This document shows, in pieces, positions 55,360 to 64,000 of a stretch of DNA of 64,000 nt (the stretch's first letter is position 1; each line of letters starts with the position of its first letter). Both the position numbers and the translations under genes were made by a program. The stretch is from Mycoplasmatota bacterium (lineage in GTDB: Bacteria; Bacillota_I; Bacilli_A; Acholeplasmatales; Acholeplasmataceae), in contig CP076021.1 in the NCBI GenBank assembly GCA_018622495.1, forward strand, positions 62,001-126,000, in the 5' to 3' direction. The notes beneath the pieces are model-generated. The model was given only the letters and a program-made list of their open reading frames with translations. It searched no databases and was not told the DNA's origin.

Positions 55360-56118
55360 TCACTCCTTTTTTAAAGATGTCAAAATTTCATATCCAGTTT
55401 CTGTAATTAATATCATATGTTCAAAATGTGCACTGGCTTTTCGATCTGTTGTTATTGTTGTCCAATTATCTTTTAAAACACGTACATGTTTTGTGCCTAA
55501 ATTCAGCATTGGTTCAACACACATGGTCATACCTGGTTTTAAAATAGGTCCTAAATGCGGTTTACCAAAATTGGGAATAAATGGATCTTCATGTAGTTCA
55601 CGGCCTATACCATGTCCAGTAAATTCTTCTACAATGCCATATCCATAAGGTTTAACAAATGTTTCAATAGCATGTGATATATCTGATACACGATTGCCGG
55701 GCTTAGCATATTTCAATCCTTCGTATAGTGACGCTTCGGTCACTTCTAAAAGTTTCTTAATATCGTTGCTAACTTCGCCAACTGGATAAGTTGTTGCTGA
55801 ATCTGCATGATACCCTTTATAGTTTACACCAAAATCTAATGTAACGATGTCTCCATCTTTAAGAATTACTTTTTTTGATGGAATACCATGTACAACAACT
55901 TCATTCACTGAAGCACAAATTGTTCCTGGAAATCCTTGATATCCTTTAAATGAAGGTATACCTCCAAGACTCTTAATATGTGTTTCGGCAAGTTGATCGA
56001 GGTGATGTGTAGAAATACCAGGGCGAACGTGATCTTTAACCATTTGTCTGGTTAATTCTAAGATGCGTCCGGCTTCTTTCATCAACTCAATCTCTCTTTT
56101 TGATTTTATTTGAATCAA
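55360..56118 (-). CDS. map: Methionine aminopeptidase, type I
   Basis: 252 residues. Metal ligands: [20 protein letters not shown] (two Asp), [13 protein letters not shown] (His), MCVEPML (Glu) and HFEHMILIT (Glu). It removes the initiator methionine from new proteins. The start overlaps the adk stop by 4 bp. Confidence 0.96.
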   Translation of the reverse strand: MIQIKSKREIELMKEAGRILELTRQMVKDHVRPGISTHHLDQLAETHIKSLGGIPSFKGYQGFPGTICASVNEVVVHGIPSKKVILKDGDIVTLDFGVNYKGYHADSATTYPVGEVSNDIKKLLEVTEASLYEGLKYAKPGNRVSDISHAIETFVKPYGYGIVEEFTGHGIGRELHEDPFIPNFGKPHLGPILKPGMTMCVEPMLNLGTKHVRVLKDNWTTITTDRKASAHFEHMILITETGYEILTSLKKE

Positions 56119-56774
56119 TTGATCTCACCTAAAACTTTCATGATTTGTTCATTTGTATGATTTATGTCTTTTGACCCATCAATATGAACTAATAAATTTT
56201 TGTCTTCATACCAACTAATCACTGGTTTAGTTTGTTGTTGGTATATCTTAATACGATGTGAAATAGTTTCTTCACGATCGTCAACTCTTTGTATTAATTT
56301 TCCACCATCTAAATCACAGATGCCTTCTACTTTAGGTTTGTTGTTTTCAATATGATACACAGCACCACATGTTTTACAAACACGTCGCCCGCTAATACGT
56401 TTAACAAGAATATTATCATCGGCTTGAACATTAAATACTGCATCAATTTTCCAGCCTTTGTCTTTCATGAATTGTTCTAATGCTTCTGCTTGTTCAATAT
56501 TTCTTGGATACCCATCAAATAGGAATCCTTTTTGAACATCAGCTTGATTAAGTCGTTGTCGCACGATTTCATTTGTAATATCATCAGGTACGAGTGCGCC
56601 ACGATCGACATATGATTTAGCGATTTTTCCAATTTCATAATCACCGCTAAACAATTCTCTAAATATATCACCAGTAGAAATGTGTGGAATTTGATATTGC
56701 TTAATTAATAACTTAGATTTCGCACCTTTACCAACACCTGGAGGGCCCATAATAATTAAACGCATTCCATTCAT
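56115..56774 (-). CDS. adk: Adenylate kinase
   Basis: 219 residues. P-loop IIMGPPGVGKGAKSKLL near 8-24, DGYPRN, and a LID domain with a Cys-Cys-Cys-Asp zinc site (VCKTCGAVYH and GICDLDG). The P-loop differs from the usual GAGKGTQ. It interconverts AMP, ADP and ATP. ATG 56774 is preferred over ATG 56765 for RBS spacing. Confidence 0.95.
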   Translation of the reverse strand: MNGMRLIIMGPPGVGKGAKSKLLIKQYQIPHISTGDIFRELFSGDYEIGKIAKSYVDRGALVPDDITNEIVRQRLNQADVQKGFLFDGYPRNIEQAEALEQFMKDKGWKIDAVFNVQADDNILVKRISGRRVCKTCGAVYHIENNKPKVEGICDLDGGKLIQRVDDREETISHRIKIYQQQTKPVISWYEDKNLLVHIDGSKDINHTNEQIMKVLGEIN

Positions 56775-56781
56775 CTCCTAA

Positions 56782-58092
56782 TTATCTAAATATTGAACCA
56801 TATTCATTTTGACTTGCATCTGTTTCAACTTGTTGTGTTGTTTCAATAGCAACCCCAACAATAATCAATAAACTTGTACCACCTAAGCGAATTATACTTG
56901 CTTCAGATGAAGTAAATCCAAAGATTGCTGCTGTGAATATTGGAAGTGATGCAAGTAATACTAAGTAAGTTGTACCAATAACTGATATCTTAAATAATAA
57001 ACTCGCAATATAATCTTGTGTATCAATACCAGGTCTTACACCTGGAATATAAGAGTTAGATTTTGATAAATTATCTGACATTTTTTGAGGATTAATTTGT
57101 AAGAATGCATAAAAGAATGCAAAGATAACAATTAATACTACATATAAAATATAACCAATTGGTTCACTTGAGCTAAAGATTGCGTAAAACCAGCTTGATA
57201 AGCTAGATGTTCCATCAGAATCAATCGCACCAATAATTGATAGTGGAATACTCATAATTGTTTGAGCAAAGATGACAGGAATCACACCACCAACATTAAG
57301 TTTCATTGGAATATTTGAATCAGATTTACCTTGACGATTTGCATATTGAATAGGAATTTTACGTTGTGCAATTTGCATAAATACAACACCAAATAAAATA
57401 CCGAAGTATAATAATATAATGATTGCAAACCATACATATGACCAGCCACCAGTTGCGCCAATAATATATTTTTCCCATAATACAGTCATCATGGTTGGTA
57501 AGCTTGTTACAATCCCTGCCACAATAAGCATTGATGTACCATTACCTACACCTTTTTTAGTAATAAGACTTGCAAACCACATCGCTAATGCAGTACCAGA
57601 TGCCATAACTAATGCCATGTAGACATAGAATAAGTAACGATATTGATCAGCAACTGAAGCTTCTAAACTAGTCACTAATAAACTACCTCTAGTTGATAGA
57701 CCCATAATAAGTGCTAACGCTTGAATAAACGCAAGACCTAAAGCCATATAACGTGTAATTTTGTTTAATTTTTGTTTACCAGTTTCGCCTTGTTCACTAA
57801 ATTCTTTTAATTTAGGTATAACCATTTGTAATAATTGAACAGCAATAGATGCTGTAATATATGGTGTAACACCTAATGACATAATAGATAGATTTTGAAG
57901 TGATTGTCCACTAAAACTATTTAAAATCGCGAAATAGTCACTTGATTGAATATAATCAACAACTGCACCGACTTCAACAAGTGGAATAGTCGTATTAGCT
58001 AAAATTCTAACAAATAATAAGATCATTAGCGTAAACGCTATACGTAACATTATTGTTTTATTACTTAGAACTCTTTTTATACGTGTCCACAC
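56782..58092 (-). CDS. secY: Preprotein translocase subunit SecY
   Basis: 436 residues, ten helices. Family motifs include NLSIMSLGVTPYITASIAVQLL (plug/TM2 region), GVGNGTSMLIVAGIV and NSYIPGVRPGIDTQDYI. It forms the protein-conducting channel. The start is GTG 58092, immediately after the rplO stop. Confidence 0.96.
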   Translation of the reverse strand: MWTRIKRVLSNKTIMLRIAFTLMILLFVRILANTTIPLVEVGAVVDYIQSSDYFAILNSFSGQSLQNLSIMSLGVTPYITASIAVQLLQMVIPKLKEFSEQGETGKQKLNKITRYMALGLAFIQALALIMGLSTRGSLLVTSLEASVADQYRYLFYVYMALVMASGTALAMWFASLITKKGVGNGTSMLIVAGIVTSLPTMMTVLWEKYIIGATGGWSYVWFAIIILLYFGILFGVVFMQIAQRKIPIQYANRQGKSDSNIPMKLNVGGVIPVIFAQTIMSIPLSIIGAIDSDGTSSLSSWFYAIFSSSEPIGYILYVVLIVIFAFFYAFLQINPQKMSDNLSKSNSYIPGVRPGIDTQDYIASLLFKISVIGTTYLVLLASLPIFTAAIFGFTSSEASIIRLGGTSLLIIVGVAIETTQQVETDASQNEYGSIFR

Positions 58093-58093
58093 T

Positions 58094-58531
58094 TTAAATC
58101 ACCTCTACTGTTCCACCAGCTTTAGTAATAGCTGCTTCAGCAGCTTTTGAGAATAAATTAGCTTTTACAGTTAATTTCTTTTCAAGTTCACCACTTGCTA
58201 GTACTTTTATACCTGATTTTACATCTTTAACTAAGTGAGATGAAATTAACACTTCTGGTGTTACAACATCTCCATCATTAAATTGATTTAAATCTTTTAA
58301 ATTAACGACAGCATATTCTTTTCTATTAATGTTTTTAAAACCTCTTTTAGGAAGTCTTTGGAAGAATGGAAGTTGTCCACCTTCAAAGCCTGGACGAGTC
58401 CCACCACCTGAGCGAGCAAGTTGACCTTTGTGACCTTTACCTGAAGTTTTACCAGTACCACTACCAGTTCCACGACCAATACGCTTTCTGTTCTTGCGAG
58501 CACCAGCAACTGGTTTTAATTCGTTTAACAT
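58094..58531 (-). CDS. rplO: 50S ribosomal protein L15
   Basis: 145 residues. [20 protein letters not shown] and [20 protein letters not shown] are the characteristic Gly/Lys-rich regions. It is an early 50S assembly protein. Confidence 0.97.
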   Translation of the reverse strand: MLNELKPVAGARKNRKRIGRGTGSGTGKTSGKGHKGQLARSGGGTRPGFEGGQLPFFQRLPKRGFKNINRKEYAVVNLKDLNQFNDGDVVTPEVLISSHLVKDVKSGIKVLASGELEKKLTVKANLFSKAAEAAITKAGGTVEVI

Positions 58532-58542
58532 GTCATACCTCC

Positions 58543-58722
58543 TTACTCAACTTCGCTTACTGAAACTAAATGAGCGATTGTTCTAATCATGCCATTTAAG
58601 GCTTCATTAGCTTCTTTAACGACTACTTGATTAACTTTTCTTAATCCTAATGCATGTGCTGTTTTTACTTGATTAGGTTTGTGGCCAATGAGGCTTCTTG
58701 TTAGTTTAATTTGAACTTTCAT
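58543..58722 (-). CDS. rpmD: 50S ribosomal protein L30
   Basis: 59 residues: [20 protein letters not shown], then [15 protein letters not shown] and a C-terminus ending VSVSEVE. It has the normal L30 length and its usual position between rpsE and rplO. The start is at 58722, one base before the rpsE stop. Confidence 0.94.
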   Translation of the reverse strand: MKVQIKLTRSLIGHKPNQVKTAHALGLRKVNQVVVKEANEALNGMIRTIAHLVSVSEVE

Positions 58723-58723
58723 A

Positions 58724-59227
58724 TTAACCTAACTCCGCTACATCAATACCACGTAATGCGGCAACTTGTTCTGCAGTTCTAAGAGATTTTAGACCTTCAA
58801 ATGTTGCACGTACCATGTTAATTGGTGTACTTGTTCCAATTGATTTTGATAAGATGTCATTAATACCAGCGAGTTCGAAAACAGCACGAACAGGCCCACC
58901 AGCGATAACACCAGTACCTTCTGATGCAGGTTTTAAGAATACTCTACCAGCACCAAATACTCCTGTAACTTCATGAGGGATCGTAGATCCTACTGAAGGT
59001 ATAGTAATTAAGTTTGCTTTTGCATTTTCAATTGCTTTTTTGATTGCGTCAGGTACTTCTGAAGCTTTACCAGTTCCAAAACCTACTTGACCTTTTTTAT
59101 TACCGATAACGACAAGAGCTGCAAAACGGAAGCGACGTCCACCTTTAACAACTTTGGTGACACGGTTGATAGAAACAACGCGTTCTTCGAATTGTTTTTC
59201 TTGAGGTCTTTTTCTAAATCTAGCCAT
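58724..59227 (-). CDS. rpsE: 30S ribosomal protein S5
   Basis: 167 residues. Double-stranded RNA-binding N-domain ([20 protein letters not shown]) and C-domain with [20 protein letters not shown]. It takes part in decoding fidelity. Strong AAGGAGG upstream. Confidence 0.97.
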   Translation of the reverse strand: MARFRKRPQEKQFEERVVSINRVTKVVKGGRRFRFAALVVIGNKKGQVGFGTGKASEVPDAIKKAIENAKANLITIPSVGSTIPHEVTGVFGAGRVFLKPASEGTGVIAGGPVRAVFELAGINDILSKSIGTSTPINMVRATFEGLKSLRTAEQVAALRGIDVAELG

Positions 59228-59238
59228 ATGCTTCCTCC

Positions 59239-59593
59239 TTAAAACTCTAATCCAGCGCTACGAGCAGCATCTGCTAGTTCTTTTGATACGTCCATGATAT
59301 AAATAACCACTACGATCAAAAACTACATTTTTGATACCACCTGTAATCGCCTTCTCAGCAATTAATTTTCCAACTGCCTTAGCTGATTCAATATTTGAAT
59401 GCTTAAGACCTAATTCTTGACTACGTGCGTAAAACAATGTTGTTTGATTTACATCATCTATAAGTTGAGCATAAACTGCTGTATTCGAACGATAAACACT
59501 TAATCTTGGTCTATCTGCTGTTCCTTGAACAATTTTACGAATACGAAGATGACGTTTTTTACGACTAACATTTTTTGAAATTTTCTTAATCAT
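59239..59593 (-). pseudogene. rplR: 50S ribosomal protein L18, single-base frameshift near 3' end
   Basis: Residues 1-104 are a normal L18 (RKKRHLRIRKIVQGTADRPR, VFDRSGYLYHGRIK). An extra base in the four-T run at 59281-59284 then shifts the frame to RTSRCCS; without it the reading continues as [13 protein letters not shown] and stops at 59241-59239. The span is 355 nt, one more than 118 codons. L18 binds 5S rRNA and is essential, so this is most likely a sequencing error. Confidence 0.92.
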
Positions 59594-59609
59594 TTTTTAT
59601 CATCCTCTC

Positions 59610-60149
59610 TTATTTAGCAGTTTTACCAGCTTTACGAGGAACATATTCGCCAACATAACGAATACCTTTTCCTAAGTAAGGTTCTGGTTTCTTTGTGCTT
59701 CTGATTTTTGCTGCAAATTCTCCAACTGCTTGTTTATCAGCACCTGAAATAATAACTTGTGTATTTTTAGGAATTTCAGCTTTCACACCTGCAGGAACTT
59801 CTAGTTCTACTGGATGTGAGAAACCCATACTTAAAACGACTTTATTACCTTGCAATGAAGCACGATAACCAACACCGCGTATTTCTAATTCCTTCTTGAA
59901 TCCTTGTGAAACACCGAGCACCATATTATTAATTAATGCACGTGTAGTTCCATGGATTTTCTTACTAAACATTTCATCATTAGGACGTTTAACACTAAGT
60001 TCTGCGCCTTCTAATGTAATATCTAACATTTTATTAAATTGATATTCAAGTTCGCCTTGTGCTCCTTTAACTACAACGTAGTTTTCAGGGCTTACTGTTA
60101 CAGTAACACCAGCAGGAACTTGAATCACTTTATTACCAATACGTGACAT
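59610..60149 (-). CDS. rplF: 50S ribosomal protein L6
   Basis: 179 residues. [17 protein letters not shown] at the start and [22 protein letters not shown] at the end; two similar alpha/beta domains. It lies at the base of the L12 stalk. Confidence 0.97.
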   Translation of the reverse strand: MSRIGNKVIQVPAGVTVTVSPENYVVVKGAQGELEYQFNKMLDITLEGAELSVKRPNDEMFSKKIHGTTRALINNMVLGVSQGFKKELEIRGVGYRASLQGNKVVLSMGFSHPVELEVPAGVKAEIPKNTQVIISGADKQAVGEFAAKIRSTKKPEPYLGKGIRYVGEYVPRKAGKTAK

Positions 60150-60164
60150 AGTTTCCTCCTTATA

Positions 60165-60563
60165 TTACCAAACGTATGCTAACACTTCGCCACCAACTTG
60201 GGCTAAGCGTGCTTCTCTATCTATCATGATACCTTTTGATGTAGAGATTAATGCAATCCCTAATCCATTTAAAACTTTTGGTAATTCATCTACTGATGTA
60301 TATACTCGAAGTCCTGGTTTCGATATCCTTTTTAAACCTTTAATTACACGTTCTTTAGAGTCAGTGTATTTTAAAGTAACAACAATTTTACCTTGAACGC
60401 CATCTTTAGCAGCCACAAAGTCAACAATGAATCCTTCTTTCTTTAAAACTGATAAGATATCAGATTTAAGTCTTGAAGCAGGCATTTCAACTTTGGCATG
60501 ACGCATATGATTAGCGTTACGAATACGTGTTAACATATCCGCGATTGGATCAGTCATAACCAT
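60165..60563 (-). CDS. rpsH: 30S ribosomal protein S8
   Basis: 132 residues. [19 protein letters not shown] at the start and [26 protein letters not shown] at the end. It organises the 16S central domain and in other bacteria can repress the spc operon. RBS AAGGAGG is 7 nt from ATG 60563. Confidence 0.97.
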   Translation of the reverse strand: MVMTDPIADMLTRIRNANHMRHAKVEMPASRLKSDILSVLKKEGFIVDFVAAKDGVQGKIVVTLKYTDSKERVIKGLKRISKPGLRVYTSVDELPKVLNGLGIALISTSKGIMIDREARLAQVGGEVLAYVW

Positions 60564-60579
60564 TTTAATTCCTCCTTAA

Positions 60580-60849
60580 TTACCAACTAGCTTTTTTGAC
60601 ACCAGGTAATTCACCTTTGTGTGCCAATTCACGAAATTTTAAACGTGATAAGCCAAACTTGCGCATATATCCTCTTGGACGTCCATCAAGTGAATCACGA
60701 TTTCTTAAACGAGTTGCAGATGCATTTCTAGGTAATTTTTGAAGTGCTTCATAATCACCAGCAGCTTTTAATTCAGCAACTTTATTTCAGTATCGTTCAA
60801 CAATGACTTTACGTTGTTCGTTTTTAACGATCTTTGATTTCTTAGCCAT
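60580..60849 (-). pseudogene. rpsN: 30S ribosomal protein S14 (zinc-free, long form) with in-frame TGA
   Basis: From ATG 60849 the frame runs exactly 90 codons to TAA at 60582-60580 and encodes an 89-residue C-minus S14: MAKKSKIVKNEQRKVIVERY, a TGA at codon 21 (60789-60787), then [55 protein letters not shown] and GVKKASW. Family members usually have Ala at the stop position (YAELRAELK type). AGGAGGC precedes the ATG and the gene is in its canonical place. S14 is essential and no other copy is visible, so the stop must be an error or be read through. Confidence 0.9.
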
Positions 60850-60859
60850 ATTGCGCCTC

Positions 60860-61399
60860 CTATTTCTTAAACGGCATACCTAAGCCACGTAATAACTCAC
60901 GAGCTTCTTGGTCTGTTTTAGCCGTTGTCACAATAACAATGTCCATCCCACGAACCTTCTTAACTTTATCTAAGCTAATTTCTGGGAAAATGATTTGTTC
61001 TTTAACACCTACAGTATAGTTACCTCTACCATCAAATGAATTTGCAGAGATACCTCTAAAGTCACGTACACGAGGAAGAGCAACTGCAATTAATTTCTCT
61101 AAGAAATAATACATTCTGTCTCCACGTAGTGTTACTTTAGCACCAATAGGCATACCTTCTCTCAACTTAAAGTTTGAGATTGAGTTTTTTGCTTTAGTCG
61201 TTACTGGTTTTTGACCAGTTAATAATTCTAATTCTGCCACAGCATCATCTAATACTTTAGGATTGAATACTGCATCACCAACACCCATGTTCACAACAAT
61301 TTTATCAATTCTTGGAACTTCCATGACTGATGAATAATTAAAGGCTTTGATGAGTTCAGGTGTTACGACATTTTGATATTTATCTTGAATTACGCTCAT
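60860..61399 (-). CDS. rplE: 50S ribosomal protein L5
   Basis: 179 residues. [37 protein letters not shown] and [18 protein letters not shown]. It binds 5S rRNA together with L18 and contacts P-site tRNA. Confidence 0.97.
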   Translation of the reverse strand: MSVIQDKYQNVVTPELIKAFNYSSVMEVPRIDKIVVNMGVGDAVFNPKVLDDAVAELELLTGQKPVTTKAKNSISNFKLREGMPIGAKVTLRGDRMYYFLEKLIAVALPRVRDFRGISANSFDGRGNYTVGVKEQIIFPEISLDKVKKVRGMDIVIVTTAKTDQEARELLRGLGMPFKK

Positions 61400-61410
61400 T
61401 TGTGTCCTCC

Positions 61411-61791
61411 TTAGTCATCTAGGCTTGCGCCTGATTTTTTAGCATAACGTACTTTAACGGGTTTACCGTTAGTACCTAATACTAATCTGCCATTTTTATC
61501 AGTCTTCAAACGGTAACCAACACGAGTTGGTTCTCCAGTTTTAGGATCAATAATAGCAACATTAGAAGCACGTAATGGAGCTTCTACTTCCATAATTCCG
61601 CCTTTATCGTTTTGAGTTTTAGGTCTTTCATGTTTTTTAACCATGTTAACACCTTCAACTAAAACTTTTTCTAATTTAGGATACACTTTTAAGACACGGC
61701 CAGTCTTACGTGTTTTATTTCCTTTTTTGTCAGTTACAAATTGATCACGTCCTGAAATCACTGCAACTGTATCTCCAGTTTTTATATACAT
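61411..61791 (-). CDS. rplX: 50S ribosomal protein L24, extended
   Basis: 126 residues, about 20 longer than the usual 102-105. KOW motif at the start ([16 protein letters not shown]), [20 protein letters not shown] and [12 protein letters not shown]. The extra length lies in a loop with [11 protein letters not shown] near 21-31 and in a charged C-terminus. It is an assembly initiator protein. Confidence 0.95.
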   Translation of the reverse strand: MYIKTGDTVAVISGRDQFVTDKKGNKTRKTGRVLKVYPKLEKVLVEGVNMVKKHERPKTQNDKGGIMEVEAPLRASNVAIIDPKTGEPTRVGYRLKTDKNGRLVLGTNGKPVKVRYAKKSGASLDD

Positions 61792-61804
61792 AGACGAGAC
61801 CTCC

Positions 61805-62173
61805 TTATAGTACTTCTGGAGCTAGAGAAACAATCTTCATAAAGTTCTTGTCTCTTAACTCTCTTGCCACTGGGCCGAAAATACGTGTCCCACGTGGATT
61901 CATATCATCTTTAATAATAACTGCTGCATTTTCATCAAATTTAATGTATGAGCCATCTGCACGACGGAGACCTTTTTTAGTTCTTACGATAACAGCTTTT
62001 AAAACTTCACCTTTTTTAACCATTCCGGCTGGTGCAGCTTTTTTAACTGTAACGACAACTACATCTCCAATATTCGCATAACGACGACGAGTTCCACCCA
62101 ATACTTTGATGACAAGTACTTCTTTAGCACCTGTATTATCAGCAATAGCCATACGACTTTCTTGTTGAATCAT
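61805..62173 (-). CDS. rplN: 50S ribosomal protein L14
   Basis: 122 residues, [20 protein letters not shown] at the start, then [19 protein letters not shown] and [14 protein letters not shown]. It forms the bridge to the 30S subunit with L19. Confidence 0.97.
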   Translation of the reverse strand: MIQQESRMAIADNTGAKEVLVIKVLGGTRRRYANIGDVVVVTVKKAAPAGMVKKGEVLKAVIVRTKKGLRRADGSYIKFDENAAVIIKDDMNPRGTRIFGPVARELRDKNFMKIVSLAPEVL

Positions 62174-62187
62174 ATTTTTCGTCCTCC

Positions 62188-62448
62188 TTATACTAACTCA
62201 GCTTTAGCAGTAACTTTTAAGAGACGGAATCTCTTAGTTTTTGATAATGGTCTTGTTTCCATAATGGTTACAGTATCACCAATACCTGCTAAGCCTTGTT
62301 CATCATGCACATGAAATTTCTTTGAAACCTTTATACGTTTCCCGTATAAAGGAGATTTTTTATATGTACTTACAATCACGGTAATCGTCTTATCCATTTT
62401 GTCAGATACAACTGTTCCCGTATATATTTTTCTTACTTTACGTTCCAT
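62188..62448 (-). CDS. rpsQ: 30S ribosomal protein S17
   Basis: 86 residues from ATG 62448, chosen because AAGGAGG lies 5 nt upstream; a longer frame from 62475 enters rpm[21 protein letters not shown] and [25 protein letters not shown] are typical of the OB fold. Confidence 0.96.
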   Translation of the reverse strand: MERKVRKIYTGTVVSDKMDKTITVIVSTYKKSPLYGKRIKVSKKFHVHDEQGLAGIGDTVTIMETRPLSKTKRFRLLKVTAKAELV

Positions 62449-62458
62449 GGTATCCTCC

Positions 62459-62647
62459 TTATTCTGTACGTTCACTAATGATTGTTTTCATTTGTGCAAT
62501 TGTTTTTTTAACACTACCAATTCGAGCTGTGTTTTCGAGTTGACCTACTGCAAGTTGAAAGCGTAAGTTGAATAACTCTTTTTTTAGCTCGACAATACGT
62601 TTTTCTAAATCAGCTGTTGTAGCTTTTCTGATTTCTTTTGCCTTCAC
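62459..62647 (-). CDS. rpmC: 50S ribosomal protein L29
   Basis: 62 residues, a two-helix hairpin: [40 protein letters not shown]. The start codon is GTG and overlaps the rplP stop (GTGA). It lies at the tunnel exit. Confidence 0.95.
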   Translation of the reverse strand: MKAKEIRKATTADLEKRIVELKKELFNLRFQLAVGQLENTARIGSVKKTIAQMKTIISERTE

Positions 62648-63060
62648 GCTTGCTCACCTCTTTTAACGATTTTACATTTAATAGGTAATTTATGTGATGC
62701 AAGACGTAATGCTTCTCTAGCGATTTCATCAGAGACACCATTGATTTCAAACATAATTTTACCTTGTTTAACGACTGCCACCCAGTGATCAGGAGCACCT
62801 TTACCGGAACCCATACGCACTTCAAGTGGTTTTTTAGTTTTTGCTAAGTGAGGGAAAATATTAATCCAAACTTTCCCTAATCTTTTCATATGTCTAGTCA
62901 TAGCAATTCTGGCAGCTTCTATTTGGCGGTTAGTGATCCATGCACCTTCTTGTGCAACTAAAGCATAATCACCATTTAGTATTTCATTTCTACCTTTTGC
63001 TTTTCCTTCATAACTTACACGATGAGGACGACGATATTTTGTTCTTTTAGGCATCAACAT
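62644..63060 (-). CDS. rplP: 50S ribosomal protein L16
   Basis: 138 residues. [39 protein letters not shown] and the Lys-rich end. It helps place A-site tRNA. It lies 2 bp after rpsC. Confidence 0.97.
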   Translation of the reverse strand: MLMPKRTKYRRPHRVSYEGKAKGRNEILNGDYALVAQEGAWITNRQIEAARIAMTRHMKRLGKVWINIFPHLAKTKKPLEVRMGSGKGAPDHWVAVVKQGKIMFEINGVSDEIAREALRLASHKLPIKCKIVKRGEQA

Positions 63061-63062
63061 AA

Positions 63063-63824
63063 TTATCTTCCTCCTTTAGCGTTTGGGTTATTATTGTTTC
63101 TACGATTATTATTTCGTCTTGAACGATTGTTGCGTGAACCTCTTTCGAATTCTTTCTTAAGGTTTTCTTCTCTGGTTTGTCCTGGTAATACTTCACCATT
63201 ATAAATCCAAACTTTAACGCCTAAGATGCCATAAGTTGTGTGTGCTTCTGCAACCGCATAATCGATATCAGCACGAAGTGTATGTAGAGGTACTTGACCT
63301 TCTGAATAACCTTCACTTCTTGCCATTTCAGCTCCACCTAAACGTCCTGATACTAAAGTTCTTGCTCCTTTAGCGCCGCATTTAAGGGCTCTTGAAATTG
63401 CGATTTTTTGAACACGTCTAAATGATGCACGGTTTTCTAATTGTTGTGCAACACTTTGTGCAACTAAAGTTGCAACACGTTCAGGTCTTCTTACTTCAAC
63501 AACATTGAAAATAATTTCTTTTGCTGTCAACTTTTCTAATTTTCCTACTACGATTTTCTTAGTCACCGCATCACGTCCGATAACGACACCTGGTTTAGCT
63601 GTGTGAACAGTTAATTTCACACGGTCTTTACCGCCTTTACCTTTAACGCGTTCGATTTCAATGTGAGAAACAGCAGCATTTTTGTAATATTCGTTTAAGA
63701 ATTGACGAATTAGTGCGTCTTCTTTTACAAGTGCTGGTACTTTGCTCTTATCAGCATACCATCTTGAATCCCAATTACGGATGACGCCAACACGCATTCC
63801 TACTGGATTAACTTTTTGTCCCAT
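63063..63824 (-). CDS. rpsC: 30S ribosomal protein S3 with Asn/Arg-rich tail
   Basis: 253 residues. [22 protein letters not shown] domain with [20 protein letters not shown] (the usual GGR is GRD here), and the C-terminal domain GCKGVRV-type [23 protein letters not shown]. The C-terminus ends in a low-complexity basic tail ([20 protein letters not shown]), longer than in Bacillus. It lines the mRNA entry tunnel. Confidence 0.96.
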   Translation of the reverse strand: MGQKVNPVGMRVGVIRNWDSRWYADKSKVPALVKEDALIRQFLNEYYKNAAVSHIEIERVKGKGGKDRVKLTVHTAKPGVVIGRDAVTKKIVVGKLEKLTAKEIIFNVVEVRRPERVATLVAQSVAQQLENRASFRRVQKIAISRALKCGAKGARTLVSGRLGGAEMARSEGYSEGQVPLHTLRADIDYAVAEAHTTYGILGVKVWIYNGEVLPGQTREENLKKEFERGSRNNRSRRNNNRRNNNNPNAKGGR

Positions 63825-63836
63825 GTTGTCTCACCT

Positions 63837-64000
63837 CTACTCTTTCTCAGCCACAACAACTGTGATGTGACTAGTTCTCTTTTGAATGATGTCGCCTTGA
63901 CCTTTTGCACGTGGCAATAATCTTTTTAAGCGAGCACCCTCATTTACAAATATTTCTTTAACAAATAAATCATCAACATTTAAGTTAAGATTATTTTCTG
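63837..64000 (-). CDS. rplV: 50S ribosomal protein L22, 5' part cut by window edge
   Basis: Only the last 53 codons are present: [46 protein letters not shown], then TAG at 63839-63837. The RAKG-GxGxxIxKRTSHIT signature is diagnostic for L22, whose loop reaches the exit tunnel. It is followed by rpsC 12 bp later, as in the S10 operon. Confidence 0.93.
   Translation of the reverse strand, partial: ENNLNLNVDDLFVKEIFVNEGARLKRLLPRAKGQGDIIQKRTSHITVVVAEKE

Noticed and set aside
58297-58509. Second minus-strand frame inside rplO and similar frames inside other ribosomal genes
   Set aside because: Out-of-frame shadows of strongly conserved ribosomal proteins.
36398-60849. UGA read as tryptophan (Mycoplasma code 4) to explain the three in-frame TGAs
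   Set aside because: Conserved tryptophans are TGG throughout, TGA ends genes such as the FeoB membrane subunit, and the three TGAs are not at Trp positions of their families.

Overview
The window is a low-GC bacterial chromosome segment that uses the standard code: TGA ends real genes and conserved tryptophans are TGG. Shine-Dalgarno sequences are Bacillus-like, and there are T-box and purine riboswitches. The fructose PTS, pyruvate dehydrogenase, sodium-pump-type Rnf/Nqr genes, two-component signalling and a GGDEF protein, with no cell-wall or sporulation cluster, fit a free-living Mollicutes-like lineage (Izemoplasma/Acholeplasma/Haloplasma type). The taxonomy is inference. Most genes lie on the minus strand.

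Layout. 1-2.5 kb: start of an Rnf/Nqr cluster (D/B, G/C, E/D) with a truncated flavin reductase next to it. 2.5-7.9 kb: NYN-LOTUS protein, then a lipoprotein with a von Willebrand A domain diverging from a response regulator, histidine kinase and second lipoprotein; TGACAA boxes at 11-bp spacing flank this module. 7.95-9.53 kb: intact ISL3-family element. 9.5-12.3 kb: decayed surface-protein gene, small membrane protein, tRNA-Thr, frameshifted diacylglycerol kinase. 12.3-15.4 kb: feoA, split feoB, Cys-rich protein and Fur-family regulator, with a probable small RNA upstream. 15.5-20.6 kb: pyruvate dehydrogenase operon. 20.7-23.1 kb: arginine decarboxylase and agmatinase. 23-31.9 kb: MscS channel, ATPase, asnB with T-box, glpK, GGDEF protein, guanine-riboswitch purine permease. 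31.9-35.4 kb: fructose PTS with fruK, then glpF. 35.4-45.9 kb: yitT, metG with T-box, rsmI, trmN6, ricT, holB, tmk, truA and the ECF transport core. 46-52.8 kb: thioredoxin pair, pepF, DUF975 protein, second ISL3 copy, secreted nuclease lipoprotein. 52.8-64 kb: the S10-spc-alpha ribosomal cluster from rplV to rplQ, in canonical order.

How genes work together: fructose uptake and phosphorylation, and glycerol uptake (glpF, glpK), feed glycolysis; pyruvate dehydrogenase makes acetyl-CoA; Rnf/Nqr couples electron transfer to ion pumping; arginine decarboxylase and agmatinase make putrescine. T-boxes tie asnB to uncharged tRNA-Asn and metG to uncharged tRNA-Met, and a guanine riboswitch controls purine uptake.

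Quality caution: at least eleven conserved genes are interrupted by a single-base indel or an in-frame stop. Several are essential (rpsN, rplR, metG). Sequencing or assembly error is the simplest explanation, but three of the stops are UGA inside otherwise intact frames and deserve a check. I see no CRISPR array, prophage or recognisable defence island.
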